Shown: piece by piece, positions 19,954 to 29,574 of the stretch | How the letters are laid out: each line of letters begins with the position of its first letter | Position numbering within the stretch: the stretch's first letter is position 1 | From: RHKX01 sp046330415 | Lineage (GTDB): Bacteria; Actinomycetota; Thermoleophilia; Solirubrobacterales; 70-9 | DNA length: 64,000 nucleotides | Reading direction: 5' to 3' | Assembly: GCA_046330415.1 (NCBI GenBank) | Contig: JAXLSW010000017.1 | Coordinates: 1-64,000, forward strand | The notes under the pieces: generated by a model | Seen by the model: only the letters and a program-made list of their open reading frames with translations | Told to the model about the DNA's origin: nothing | The model's database searches: none | Position numbers and translations under genes: made by a program

Positions 19954-19972
19954 GGCATCAAGTCGGCATCAA
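19954..19972 (+). repeat. Paired GGCATCAA repeat inside the left end of the island
   Basis: GGCATCAA at 19954-19961 and 19965-19972, period 11 nt, 64 bp inside att site 1. A matching pair lies 85-104 bp inside att site 2 (26526-26545). The symmetric placement suggests integrase arm-type sites of the 6.8-kb island. Confidence 0.45.
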
Positions 19973-20200
19973 CGCGCCCGGCTCCTGGCATTCTTCGCCG
20001 TGGGTAGGCACACACTGAAGCCTCGCTAGGTCGACCCTGGGAACGACCAGGCGAAGCCCTGTCCCTGGCCACGCAATCCATGACCCGGGCGAGATCTGAA
20101 GATCGCGCTCATTGGCCTGAGATCAGCGAGATCATGCGGCCAATCGGAGACGTCCAGTCGGACTGTCGCGTGCCAACGAGCTTGAGGCGGCGTGGTGGCC

Positions 20201-20303
20201 TGGACCCCATCCCCGCATTGACACCCACCTGAGCTGAATCACCAGGATGCCGAGGAGCCCCGAAGGGGCGACGAGGAGCATCCGGGGCACGCTCAGGATG
20301 GCC
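20201..20303 (+). repeat. Solo IS3 end (relic or MITE-like), homologous to 17801-17902
   Basis: About 103 bp match the right end of the IS3 element in inverted orientation: TGGACCCCATCCCCGC at the tip, GTTGACACC-like box, GAGCTGAATCAC, the hairpin around GGAGCCCCGAAGGGG, and GCTCAGGATGGCC at the inner edge, with a few single-base differences. Homology then stops. The tip is preceded by GGCC (20197-20200), the same target as the full copy. No second end or transposase is present. It lies at the 3' end of the DUF3883 gene and probably replaced or altered its original terminus. Confidence 0.75.
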
Positions 20304-23300
20304 CTCGACCGCCGATCGCGTTGGAACCGGAGCGCGGAACCCAGGCCTTTTCCGTATCTGGTTACGACCGACGCCCACCAGGCTTCCGGCCTTGACCGAC
20401 TTGATGCTTAAGCCAAGACGGATCCCTGACGCAAGATGCGTATCGAGGCGATCGAGGGGATCCGGAATGAACAGGAGCTTCGGTTCGGACCCCTCTAGGA
20501 GCCCAGAGGCAATCACAAGCCAGAAGCGTCCCTTCTTCTCCCGGGCACGCTGCGCCTGTGAGCTCTCGAGACGCACGATGTCGTTGGGCTCCCCGACGTG
20601 TGCTTTGAGCTCAAAGTAGAGGTCTTGATCGCGGTCAACCCCGTCCGCGCCAACGTTGGGTTGGTCGCGGGTGTCGTCGATGGTGATTCCGTGCGCTCCA
20701 AGCCAGCGCTCCATCAGGCGATACCCGACGTCCTCGCGGTCCTGGGCGTCATGGACTTTCCTGGTCGAACGCTTCTCCTTACGGCGAGTAGGGCCGGCGA
20801 CCTCAGCTGTTGTTGCGTGGTGATTCGGAGCTTGCCGCCGCGTCCCGCTGGCGCCTCGGAGATCTCTATGTCGTCGAGCGCTCGACTGCATCGGGATCAA
20901 GCAGTTGACTTACGACCGCCCGCGTCCTCGGGGGTCTCCCCTTGGCGTCACGTCGCCGACGGACGCGCCGTCGGCGCGGCGTCCTGGGCGAACCAGGAGC
21001 TTAGTTCGAGAGGCTCCACTGCTGACTTCCTCTTCGCTGGGCAGGTTGACCACTGTGCCCAGGTCGTGCCGTCTTTCCGAAGCCCTCTCCCGCACGCCAT
21101 TGCGAGGAACGCGCGATCGCCCGCTCCGGGTTTGGACGCCATGAAGAGTGAAGCTACGGCCTCGCACCGGCCTCGAGACGGCCCGCGGCGGGTCCTCGCC
21201 AAGCGCGCAAAACAGGGAGAGGATCTTGGCGGAACAGGAACTCCGATACCTCGACCGCGACGAACGACGCCCGGGTCTTGGGACGAAAACAGCCCAATCA
21301 CGGCCCAGCGCGAGCGCACTCGGCGAGCGCACGCCACTCAGAGGCTCCAAGAATTGCTTCGGAGTCGGGCCGGTAGACAGCAAGGGACTCGCGGAAGTGG
21401 CTGACAGCCTGCGGCCATTCGTGGCGCAGGGCGTCGCCCTCAGCGACTGCATTGCTACCCACCCGAGGCAGAACCTCATCCTCGTTGATCAGCTCGACGC
21501 CGAGCAACTTCAGGATCGGCTCCAGCTCCTCGATGGGAAGAGGCGAGTCCCAGATTCGGATCTTGCGACCTAGCGCTGTGGCTAGCGCCGGATTTGCCGC
21601 TGCGAAGATCGGCCGCTGCTTCTCCCATCCGCGGATGGTTCGCAGCGGCGCGGCCGCGAGAGCCGCCCGCCCGCTTCGCAGGCGTGGCGCGACTGCTGTC
21701 AAGTGGCGGAAGAGCTGGAACTCGGCAGACCGGTCCTCGGCGTTCTCCTTGGCCATCTCGCGGAGGACGGAAGCGCAGTCGGTCAGGTCGGGCTCCGAGA
21801 CGCCGAGCGCCTCCCAAAGCAGATCTGCACCCTGGACCCTTGGAAGCCAGCTTCCTAGGTTCGGGCCGCGACGCACCTTGCCGGGTGGAAGCCACTGATT
21901 GCTTGCGCGGACGAGACCCTGTGGGGCTGAGGCGCGGCCAAATCTGGCCTGGAGCTGTCGGGGTGAGAGTCCGCTTCGGCCTTCGTTCGGTCCACCGGGG
22001 CAGTAGGTGGCGAGGGCCGCGTAGAGTTGATTGACCTGATGTTGGGCGACCTGGCCCTCGCTCTCGACACGACGCAGCGCCTCGAGAGCCTCGACGAGAT
22101 CTTCGGCCGAAATTCCAGAGCGAATACCGAGCGCTTCAGCCGCTGGCGACTCCGCATACTGCGCCTCGATCTCGTCGGCGAACTGGCTGGGGTCGGCCTC
22201 GCCAAGGCTGGTCCCAGTATCGATCGCCAGCTCACGCGGCGCGCGGGGATGTACGCCTTTCTCGCGGGTCGTCAGCCAGGGCTCGCTGGCCGCTCTCCCG
22301 AGCCAGGTCGCCGAGATGGCGCCGAGGTCGCCGGCGTACACCGTCTTGGAGGAGAAGACCCGCGCTGCTGTCCGGTCCGCGTAATCGCGCCAGTTGTTGT
22401 GAAGCGCGAGAAACAAGGCACGGGCTCGCGCTCGCCGTTCGCTCACCTTGCGCTCTCGCAGGATGCACGCGGTGACGAGATCGAGATCAGGCGCCACCCA
22501 ATCTCCCTTGATGAACCTGGCGCCAGGAAGCGCGCGCAGTTCTTCCTTCTGCTGTGCGCTCAAGCCCTCCCTATCGAGCCATTCCCACTGATCGGCTTCT
22601 GCAGATGGTTTAAGACGCGGCGCAACGCCCGCGCCGAGAGCCCGAAGAAATGCCAGCGCACCCGGTTTGCCGCTCCCGCGAGGTACGTGGAGCACATCGG
22701 CATAGCTGTTATGGATCCAGAGCAGGCCCTCGCAGCCACGTGCCGCCCGCAGCCATCCCTCGTGCTTCTCAATCTTGCTAGGCAGGTAGGCGTCAGCAGG
22801 TCTCACCGCTAATGCGAGCGATTTGCCTTTTCGCCAAGTCGTTCCGCGGAGCTCGATGTTTCGTCCAATCCCCGGCCCGAGAGATCGCTGCGTTTCGGAG
22901 TCAAGCTCGCCGAAGGCATCCCGTAGACGCAGAAACAGAGGGTTGTCCCGGCGAAGGTCGAGAGGCTGGCTGCCATCACCACGGGCCAGCGCTTCAATCG
23001 CATCGGCCTCGCTCGGGTGACGACGCAAGACACTACGCTCGGCGAGCCACTTGCGAACTCTCTCTGCAGATGGCTTGCCGGCCAGGAACGGGCGGGCGAG
23101 CTGTTGCGTCTGGTTGAGGCGCGCCGCCAGACCCTTGTTGCCGCCACCGTGAACGAGGAGTAAGCCGGATTCGGAGACCTCCCGAGGACTCATGCGGTCC
23201 CTTGAGCCGATCGGGACGATCCACGCCCTCTCCCACAGCGAGTCGTCGACCTCGCCTGAAATCGCTGCAGCAGCGAGCTCTACGAGCCACTCCGGTGTGC

Positions 23301-24825
23301 GTTCGCGGTGATCGTCCTCCCAGTCGAGGATCTCCAGCGCGTCGTCGGGTCCCAAAGGAGCGCCGCCGAGGTCCCAAAGGACGTTCCGCCAGCGGCCCGA
23401 GTCGCGGTAGCGCTTTGGGACGGCACGGCGCTCCGCGCCGGCGAGTCGCTCTTGATCTGCCTCGTCGAGGAGGCCATCCAGAGGGGCCTCCTCGTAGACG
23501 AGCTCGTCGGCTCGAACGTTGATGCCACTACTCAGCTCGAGCTTCAGCTTGCTCTGAAGGCGATGGTGAATCCGCTCGATGATCTCGCGGGTTTGGGTCT
23601 CGAGCCAACTCCCCTCCTCGTAGCTGTCTCTTCCTCCGTCGGCACTGCTCGCCAACCGCTCTTCCGGGTTCTCGTCGAATCTCTTCAGAGCAACCGCGAC
23701 GACTAGGTCACCGAGGCGATCGAGAAGCCAGCGGTTGTAGCCGCTGGACTCCTCGCGTATCTCGGTGCGAGAGACGTTTATGTCGAACGGTGCGCCCGTC
23801 GAGAATGGCAGCCGACAGGCCTCGTCGAGCGGCAGGGATGGCGAACAATCGACCTCCTGTCGGGCCGGTTTCGGGGATTGCGACAGACAGCGGGATTGTC
23901 TCTCCGGTCGCCTTGTTGGCTCGCCTCAGATCCCTCGGAACCGGGTAACGCACCGTGTAACGGGTCCAGCGTCGTCCGCCCCTGGCGTCTCGAAGCACGA
24001 CGCGCTCGGCCTCCTCCCCGCCACGGATGTCGAGCTTGGTCTTGCTCGGTCCTCGCTGGACTTCAAGTCGCTGCTGTGCGAGAACTCTCCGTGAGCGGTA
24101 GTCGACGAACGCGACATGGCGAAGAGTTCGCAAGAAGAGCAAGGAAGAGGCGTCCCACCCCGAAAGCCATTGCCGGAAGAACTTCTTGTCCGGGGCATCC
24201 GGCTTGAGCCGCAGGACGAACATGGTCTGGTGCTCCTCAGGTGACCAGAAGCCTCGAATAGGTGCTGGAGCTGGCGCAGAGCGGATACGTCCTCCGGAGA
24301 TCGCAACACCGTCAAATGGCGGGCAGTGGACGCTCATCCCCTCCGATATTTGAGTCAGGGTCTTGAGTCCGATCCCGAAGCGCCCGATCTTTTCGGGATC
24401 GTCGCGAGAGCCCGACGCCAACGCGTAGGCCGTTAGGTAGACATCGCGAAGATCGACCGGCTTGCCGTCGTGTGCCACGAGCAGCTGGGTTTCTCGAGCC
24501 GTCTTGCGGTAGGAGATGCGGAGTTCGGTGGCGCCGTGGTCGTCGGCGTTCTGGACTAGCTCCTGCAAGCCGTGGGAGGTTTCGGTGTGGACCTGCTCGG
24601 CGAGCGCCTCGCCACCCTCGACCATCTGATCGACGAACCAGAGAGACTCCATCTGCTCAAAGACGCTTACGGCCTCTTGAGCTTCTCCAGGGGTGAGGTC
24701 CCCATCTGGCGCTACGCCAGTTGCCAGTAGCCGCTCCACGAGTTCGGCGCCGCGGTTGCGCGGGCCCTCGTAGTCGAACTTGAGCTTCAGCTTTGCAGCC
24801 GGACCTCAGCCACCCCATCTCCCCT
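20304..24825 (-). CDS. Sacsin-type HSP90-like ATPase with C-terminal DUF3883 (NO VEIN-like)
   Basis: About 1500 codons across several frames. N-terminus: KLKLKFDYEGPRNRGAELVE, then the GHKL ATPase: SHGLQELVQNADDHGATELR (N-box Glu/Asn), VAHDGKPVDLRDVY (G1), KIGRFGIGLKTLTQISEG (G2), as in sacsin. NVSRTEIREESSGYNRWLL follows and continues into a clean 785-codon stretch (21298-23655) without known motifs. After a poorly readable 400 bp, a DUF3883-like domain ends the protein: DREDVGYRLMERWLGAHGI, DLYFELKAHVGEPNDIVRLE (ExK), FWLVIASGLLEGSEPKLLF. The plant protein NO VEIN has the same sacsin-DUF3883 pairing; prokaryotic DUF3883 is nuclease-like. Breaks cluster near 24780, 23840, 23680, 21300 and 20900. 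The 3' end runs into an IS relic, so the last residues may not be original. It is the third gene of the island operon. Confidence 0.7.
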
Positions 24826-24867
24826 CGCGCATCTTCCGCGTGCGAGAGGTGACGATAACGGTGAGCA

Positions 24868-25665
24868 CTAGCTCGCGACAATCACCTCAATGGGCGCGTG
24901 ATCGCTCAGCTGCGGCTGGCACTCGACGGCCTCTCGAATGACCCGCCAACTCAAGACTCTCTTCTCCGTATCGACGTCCGCGAAGACGTGATCGAGCTGA
25001 TACGGGTAGTTGCCCGCCTTGAACCACGTTTGCTGCTCCTCCTCGAAGAATCGCGGGCGCAAGTCCACGAAGCCCGCCTCGGCGAGGTTCGCGAACAGGC
25101 GGGCGTTGCTGGGATTCCTCGGGTGATAGTTCGTATCGAAAGCAAGCGAGCTGTTGAGGTCGCCGCCGGCGATGAAGCGACTGCCAGCGAACAGGCGCTC
25201 CAGGTCAGCCACAGCCAGTTCGATCTCCGAGACGCGTTGAGGGTCGCAGCGTCGAAGTCCATCGATGGACCGGCCAGCAAGCCGCTCGCTACCGACCGGA
25301 CTGGCGTCGGAATAGAGGCTGGCGAGCCAAACCGGTGGATCTGTCAACCGGGCCACGGCTGTGCCACCCCAGAGCATCTTGAGCCAGGGCGTCGATTCGT
25401 CCGGCTGATAAGCCTCAAGGGCAGCGGTTCGCGAGAGGATCGCCGATCCCCATTGTCCGCCCCGCCCGGGAATCTCGCGATAGGTCGGCGCGCAGACGAT
25501 CGAGTCCCAACCCTCGCGCACCGAATTCGAACCGAGATCGAGCTGCTGCTCGCCCAAGTTGTGGGGCGGGATTGCCTCCTGCAAGAGGGCAACGTCCGCC
25601 TTGATCTCGTCGAGGAAGTCCCAAGGCGCCCTGCGCTTTGCGATGTTCCAGACGACGATCCGCAC
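24868..25665 (-). CDS. Endonuclease/exonuclease/phosphatase (EEP) family protein
   Basis: 265 residues, unbroken, from ATG 25665. EEP (DNase I-like) fold motifs in order: MRIVVWNIAKRRAPW (Asn-7), VALLQEAIPP (metal-binding Glu near 31), FIAGGDLNSSLAFDTNYH (Asp/Asn near 165-170), YPYQLDHVFAD (Asp near 225) and LSDHAPIEVIV (Asp-His near 254). All catalytic positions are present, so it is probably an active Mg-dependent phosphodiesterase; DNA, RNA or a nucleotide signal are all possible substrates. No signal peptide, so cytoplasmic. It begins 8 bp after the TPR gene stop and ends about 40 bp before the sacsin gene start on the same strand: one operon. Confidence 0.8.
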   Translation of the reverse strand: MRIVVWNIAKRRAPWDFLDEIKADVALLQEAIPPHNLGEQQLDLGSNSVREGWDSIVCAPTYREIPGRGGQWGSAILSRTAALEAYQPDESTPWLKMLWGGTAVARLTDPPVWLASLYSDASPVGSERLAGRSIDGLRRCDPQRVSEIELAVADLERLFAGSRFIAGGDLNSSLAFDTNYHPRNPSNARLFANLAEAGFVDLRPRFFEEEQQTWFKAGNYPYQLDHVFADVDTEKRVLSWRVIREAVECQPQLSDHAPIEVIVAS

Positions 25666-25673
25666 CGGCCCGA

Positions 25674-26426
25674 CTATTCCCGAATCCGAGACCCCTCGGC
25701 AGCTAGATAATTGAGCAGGTCTTGGCGATGCTTGTTGTGATGAGGAGTGCGGGCCTCGAGGACGGCTTCCCGCAGGTGCTTCTCATGAGCGGCCCACAAC
25801 TGGGGACGAAGCTCTGCCACGCGACTGGCGGGAACAGCGACCTGGTTGTTGTATGGCAGCTTGCCCCACGCGTCGGGTGAGTCGAACAGCACGGTCCCGC
25901 CGACGTCCTCGATCGAGCGCTTGAGCTCGTCGGCCCCGCGATAGTCGATCGTCACGTCGAGCATTCCTTCGTAGGCCGAGCACGCGGTGCTCGGACCTGC
26001 GAATACGCGAAACCGGTTCCCGCCGAGATCGATCACCGCGATCTTCTCTGAGTCAAGTCGCTGGATCGCTTCTATCGAATCGGCGATGAAGAGCACGCAC
26101 TCGTCTCGGTCATTAGGAAAGGCCTTCGAAACGATCTCTTCAGGCGTTCGCTCCGGTTGCTCGGCGAGCTTTTTCCGCGCCCGCACGAGTCTGCTTTCAG
26201 CGACGGCATTGGGCACGCCCGAAGCCAGGCCTCGCTCAAAGATCTCGCAAGCCTCAAGAAGTTCGCCTCGGTCGTAGAGCGCGATTCCGAGGCGGTTGCA
26301 GGCTTCCTTGTCCGCCGGGTCGCTTTCGAACAGCGCCCGGTTGATCGCCACATACTCATCCGATTCGTCGCTGCCTGTCTCGGCGAGTTCCCGAGATCTC
26401 GCTTCCAATTTGGCTCGATCGGCCAT
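25674..26426 (-). CDS. TPR-like protein, first gene of the island operon
   Basis: 250 residues from ATG 26426, unbroken; longer upstream starts run into the arm repeats and are unlikely. Residues 20-85 form tetratricopeptide-like helix pairs (YVAINRALFESDPADKEACN, GELLEACEIFERGLASG). The C-terminal two thirds are a separate unknown domain with alternating strands (CVLFIADSIEAIQRLDSEKI, NRFRVFAGPSTACSAYEG, DVTIDYRGADELKRSIEDVG) ending in a basic helix LEARTPHHNKHRQDLLNYL. No signal peptide. As the leading gene before an EEP enzyme and a sacsin-DUF3883 protein it could be the sensor or adaptor of the system; inferred from context only. Confidence 0.6.
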   Translation of the reverse strand: MADRAKLEARSRELAETGSDESDEYVAINRALFESDPADKEACNRLGIALYDRGELLEACEIFERGLASGVPNAVAESRLVRARKKLAEQPERTPEEIVSKAFPNDRDECVLFIADSIEAIQRLDSEKIAVIDLGGNRFRVFAGPSTACSAYEGMLDVTIDYRGADELKRSIEDVGGTVLFDSPDAWGKLPYNNQVAVPASRVAELRPQLWAAHEKHLREAVLEARTPHHNKHRQDLLNYLAAEGSRIRE

Positions 26427-26525
26427 TTCAGCCGACTCTAGCCTTCGCCTGCGAGCGAGATCGATTGGCTGACGCTCTGCCGCGATCTCGGTCGGCACTC
26501 GGTGCGGGTGCGACGGGCCGATGCG

Positions 26526-26545
26526 GGCATCAATCCGGGCATCAA
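26526..26545 (+). repeat. Paired GGCATCAA repeat inside the right end of the island
   Basis: GGCATCAA at 26526-26533 and 26538-26545, period 12 nt, 85 bp before att site 2 and in the same orientation as the pair at 19954. Candidate integrase arm sites. Confidence 0.45.
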
Positions 26546-26629
26546 TCTGAGCGCAAAGGACAACAAGGCCGATCGAGCAGCACCGCTTGAACAAGCCGAG
26601 AGCAACTCGGCACAACTGCTTCCATCGAT

Positions 26630-26673
26630 CTCATAACCCGGAGGTCGCAGGTTCAAATCCTGCCCCCGCTATA
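26630..26673 (+). other. att site 2: second copy of the tRNA(fMet) 3' half
   Basis: Identical over 44 bp to 19847-19890, from CTCATAA through the T-arm and acceptor 3' strand. Homology stops exactly at the loop: the preceding bases (CCATCGAT) no longer pair with the anticodon stem. The two copies as direct repeats 6783 bp apart define an integrated island. The stretch after this copy is probably the original downstream chromosome. Confidence 0.8.
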
Positions 26674-26675
26674 CG

Positions 26676-26699
26676 AAGCCGTCTCTCACGAGGCGGCTT
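26676..26699 (+). terminator. Hairpin terminator after att site 2
   Basis: AAGCCG-TCTC-tcac-GAGG-CGGCTT followed by TCG; about 10 bp of stem with one G.T pair. Probably the native terminator of the tRNA(fMet) gene. Confidence 0.65.
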
Positions 26700-26735
26700 T
26701 CGTGCATCTAGAAGCCAAGTTCCCGGCTGACTGGG

Positions 26736-27077
26736 TCAGAACGGGCTCGGGCTCCACGGAACGTCGGGCCAGCCCGGGTGGCGGCCGGCTGGCTCGTACG
26801 AAGGGTCGGTGGGCTCACGACGGTAGGCATCGAGCACGTCCTCTAGCTCCCAGCGCTGAACGAGGTCCGAGACCAGGTAGTCGCCCTCGCGACTGCGGAC
26901 CGTGGCGTCGAGTCGGCCGGCAAGCGCATGCTCTATCGCCTCCTCCATCTCGGCGTAGACCCAGGCCGGAGGTCGCAGCACATCGTCCACGTGGTCGAGC
27001 AGCTCTCGGCGGTCTGAAAGGCGCTTGCGTTCGGCGAGTTCCTCCGGGGTGGGTTCTGGGCCCGCGAAGTCGGACAT
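26736..27077 (-). CDS. Small uncharacterised acidic protein
   Basis: 113 residues if it starts at ATG 27077 (MSDFAGPEPTPEELAERKRL); in-frame ATGs at 27098 and 27116 are alternatives and no start has a clear ribosome site. The sequence is charged and helical at the N-terminus (RRELLDHVDDVLRPPAWVYA) with WVYAEMEEAIEHALAGR in the middle and a Pro/Trp-rich end. No domain recognised, no signal peptide. It is the first gene outside the island, transcribed toward the att site. Confidence 0.55.
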   Translation of the reverse strand: MSDFAGPEPTPEELAERKRLSDRRELLDHVDDVLRPPAWVYAEMEEAIEHALAGRLDATVRSREGDYLVSDLVQRWELEDVLDAYRREPTDPSYEPAGRHPGWPDVPWSPSPF

Positions 27078-27284
27078 GGCTACCGAGTGATTGAACATGG
27101 GTGGAGGCTGCCGCATCTCGCCTCACAGGTGTGATGCGATCTGTGCCGATTCTGGGTCGAGCTCGTGCCGAGTCTGCGGTCCCCGCCTGCCACATCAGCG
27201 GTAGAGACGTTCTCATGTATGAAGAAGATCTCAGTTCTGATAGAATCTTCAATTCGCAGGGAGCGAAACGAGGAGAGAGAGGGA

Positions 27285-28635
27285 ATGCACCTACGTCTCA
27301 TGGGCGCGGTCATCGCCGCGCTGGTTCTGGTTGCGTCGGCGGCTGCGCTCGCGACGAAGGCGGGTCGGCGCCCATGGATCCATGCGGCGCGCAGGACAGC
27401 CAGTCCGCAGCGGTCCTGCTTCTGGACCGAGCGGCTTGCGGCAAGTTCGACACCGACCCGGCTGAGAACTTCGCTTTCCCCGACACCAGTGCCGCCTACT
27501 GGACCTCGAAGTCAACGATCCCGGCGGGGGCGCACATCGTGTTGCGCGCGGGAAGTTCGCTCACGCGCGCTACCAGTCGCTCAACAGCTACGACGCGACG
27601 ACGGCGACGCCTCTCGACGCGGTCAACGACGTCAGCACCAAGCCCGACCGCGGGTCGAGGAACCCGTTCGGCCTGCGGGCGCCAGTCGCGACCTTCCGAT
27701 GAAGAAGCGCAGGTACTCGGTCTCGGTCCTCGACGAGCCGGTCCCCGGAGCTCCCGCGCAGAAACACGCTCTACGCCGGCGTGGACGGGCAGGAGCAGGT
27801 CGTGATTTCTACCGCGTCTACCTGCCCGAGCCCTTCCCGCAAGCGCGAGCAGACCGGGGAGCCGGGCTGCCGAGGGTCGAGCTCCACCTCGCCGACGGCA
27901 CGGTGCTCAAGAACGAGGCCGCATGCCAGGCGCTGCAGGTGGAGCCGGGCGCTGACCCTCGATGCGCTACCCCCGGACATCTGCAAGAACATCCGCACGA
28001 ACAGCCGGGCAAGCCGGCGACGTTCCCCGCCGAGCCGACGCCTCTCTTCCGAGCCTTCTACAGCCGGGCCTGGGGCCTGGGCTGCTGGTACAACGGCGAT
28101 TCACCGGTCGGCCGAGCGGGTCGGCGGCCAGTACTCAAACGTCGACAACCAGTACATCGCCTCGTTCGTGAACCGCGGCTTCCCGGCAGGGCCGGTGCTG
28201 GTGCTGCGGGGCAGGCTCCCGCGAGTGCCGCTGACCGGGCGGGACGTCAACGAGATCCGCGGGGTCAACTGCGCTACTGGTCGATCTGTCCGAGCAGGAG
28301 TCGGTTCTGACCACCGCAGCTCGGGGTGCTGCATAGCCGACGCCCAGGTCCCGACCGACCGCAAGGGCCGCTACACGTTTATCCACCAGCAAGGTGGAGG
28401 ATCGGCCGTCCAACGCGCGTCGCAGGTGCGGGGTGGCGTTCCTGCCTTGGCCGGAGCGCGGCGACGGCGCCGATCGTCGACGTGGCTGCTGATCGTCCGC
28501 AACATGCTCCCGGCGAAGAGCTTCCACCACGCGATCCAGGACACCTCTACGCCCGGGGACGAGTCGCGGGTCCTCGGTCCCTACATGCCGACCGGCGCCT
28601 ACGTCGAGGGCCGAGTTTGGCTCCCGGGGTGCTGA
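27285..28635 (+). CDS. Secreted protein of unknown function, frame-broken
   Basis: About 450 codons. ATG 27285 follows GAGAGGGA and opens a clear signal peptide (MHLRLMGAVIAALVLVASAA then ALA). The mature part, read across frames, includes GSAPMDPCGAQDSQSAAVLL, SLNSYDATTATPLDAVND, FYRVYLPEP, VELHLADGTVLKNEAACQAL, RAWGLGCWYNGDSP, VDNQYIASFVNRGFPAGPVL, and a C-terminal LIVRNMLPAKSFHHAIQDTS and YMPTGAYVEGRVWLPGC. Conserved-looking Cys and aromatic residues suggest an extracellular enzyme or binding protein, but I recognise no family. At least eight frame changes; no premature stop that is not explained by them. Confidence 0.55.
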
Positions 28636-28649
28636 GCGCGCGGTCGCGC

Positions 28650-29534
28650 TCAGCCACCCACCACCGCATCCCCGCATCGCCCGCGAGGATCTCGGCGGCG
28701 TCTCCAACAGCGCCGATGGCGGCGAAGCCGCCGCGCTCGGCAAGCGGCAGGCGGCCTCGGCCTTGAGGCCATCGAGCCGGGTTGAGAGGCTCCGCAGCTC
28801 GGTGACGCTCGCCTCGGCCAGCGGTGCCGCTTCGGGAATGGCCCAGCCGCGCGCTCGACCGCCGCGACGTCGGTGAGCAGGAGGAGCGCGTCGGCTCCGA
28901 GCTCGCGGGCGAGCAGCTCGGCATCGAGATGCTGTCGACGACGGCCTCTACGCCGCACGGCTCACCGCCGGTCTCGGCGGCGACCGGAACCCCGCCGCCG
29001 GCCTGGGTCACCGTCACCCGGCCTCGACGAAGAACGGATCGCCTCCAGTTCGACGATGGCCTGCGGCTCTGGGTGAAGGCGACGCGGCGAAGCCCCCGCC
29101 GTCGCGCCTCATCGACCAGCAGTACTCCGAGGTCAGCCAGGCGGCCGCGGCGGGATCGAAGGCGAGGCCGATCGGCTTGGTGGGGTTACCGAACGCGGGG
29201 TCGGTGCGCTCGACGACGATCTGCGTCAACGAGGTCGCGACCCGCCTGCTGCCGAGCGCGTTGACCAGCTCCTGCTCGAGCAGGTAGCCGATCTCACCCT
29301 CGCTCTCGGCGCCGAGGACGTCGAGCGGCGTCGCTGCGCTCCGGCGAAGGCCTCGTCCTGCATCGCCAGCAGGCCGATCTGCGGACCGTTCCAGCCGGGT
29401 ACGACGACGAGCTGGTGCTCGAGGCGACCCCGGCGAGCGCGTGCGCGGCCGCGCGGATGCGCTCGCGCTCGGTACATCGGGCGATGCGCCGCGGGGCAGG
29501 AGGGCGTTGCCCCCGAGGCCTGAACAACGAGCAC
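28650..29534 (-). CDS. arcC: Carbamate kinase, frame-broken
   Basis: About 295 residues from GTG 29534 (VLVVQA.GGNALLPRG). Amino-acid-kinase-fold motifs of carbamate kinase: VVPGWNGPQIGLLAMQDEAF, LDVLGAESEGEIGYLLEQEL, FGNPTKPIGLAFD, AGGGVPVAAETGG, LGADALLLLTDVAAVE, and EAACRLAERGGFAAIGAVGD. It makes ATP from carbamoyl phosphate or the reverse; the arginine deiminase genes are not seen next to it. The usual THGNGPQ is PGWNGPQ here. It is divergent, with 40 bp between starts, from the cyclic-2,3-diphosphoglycerate-synthetase-like gene. Many frame changes (about one per 100-150 bp) with motifs preserved. Confidence 0.75.
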
Positions 29535-29574
29535 CCCACGGTTCTACTACGCCGCATATGCATGGGCTTGCCGG

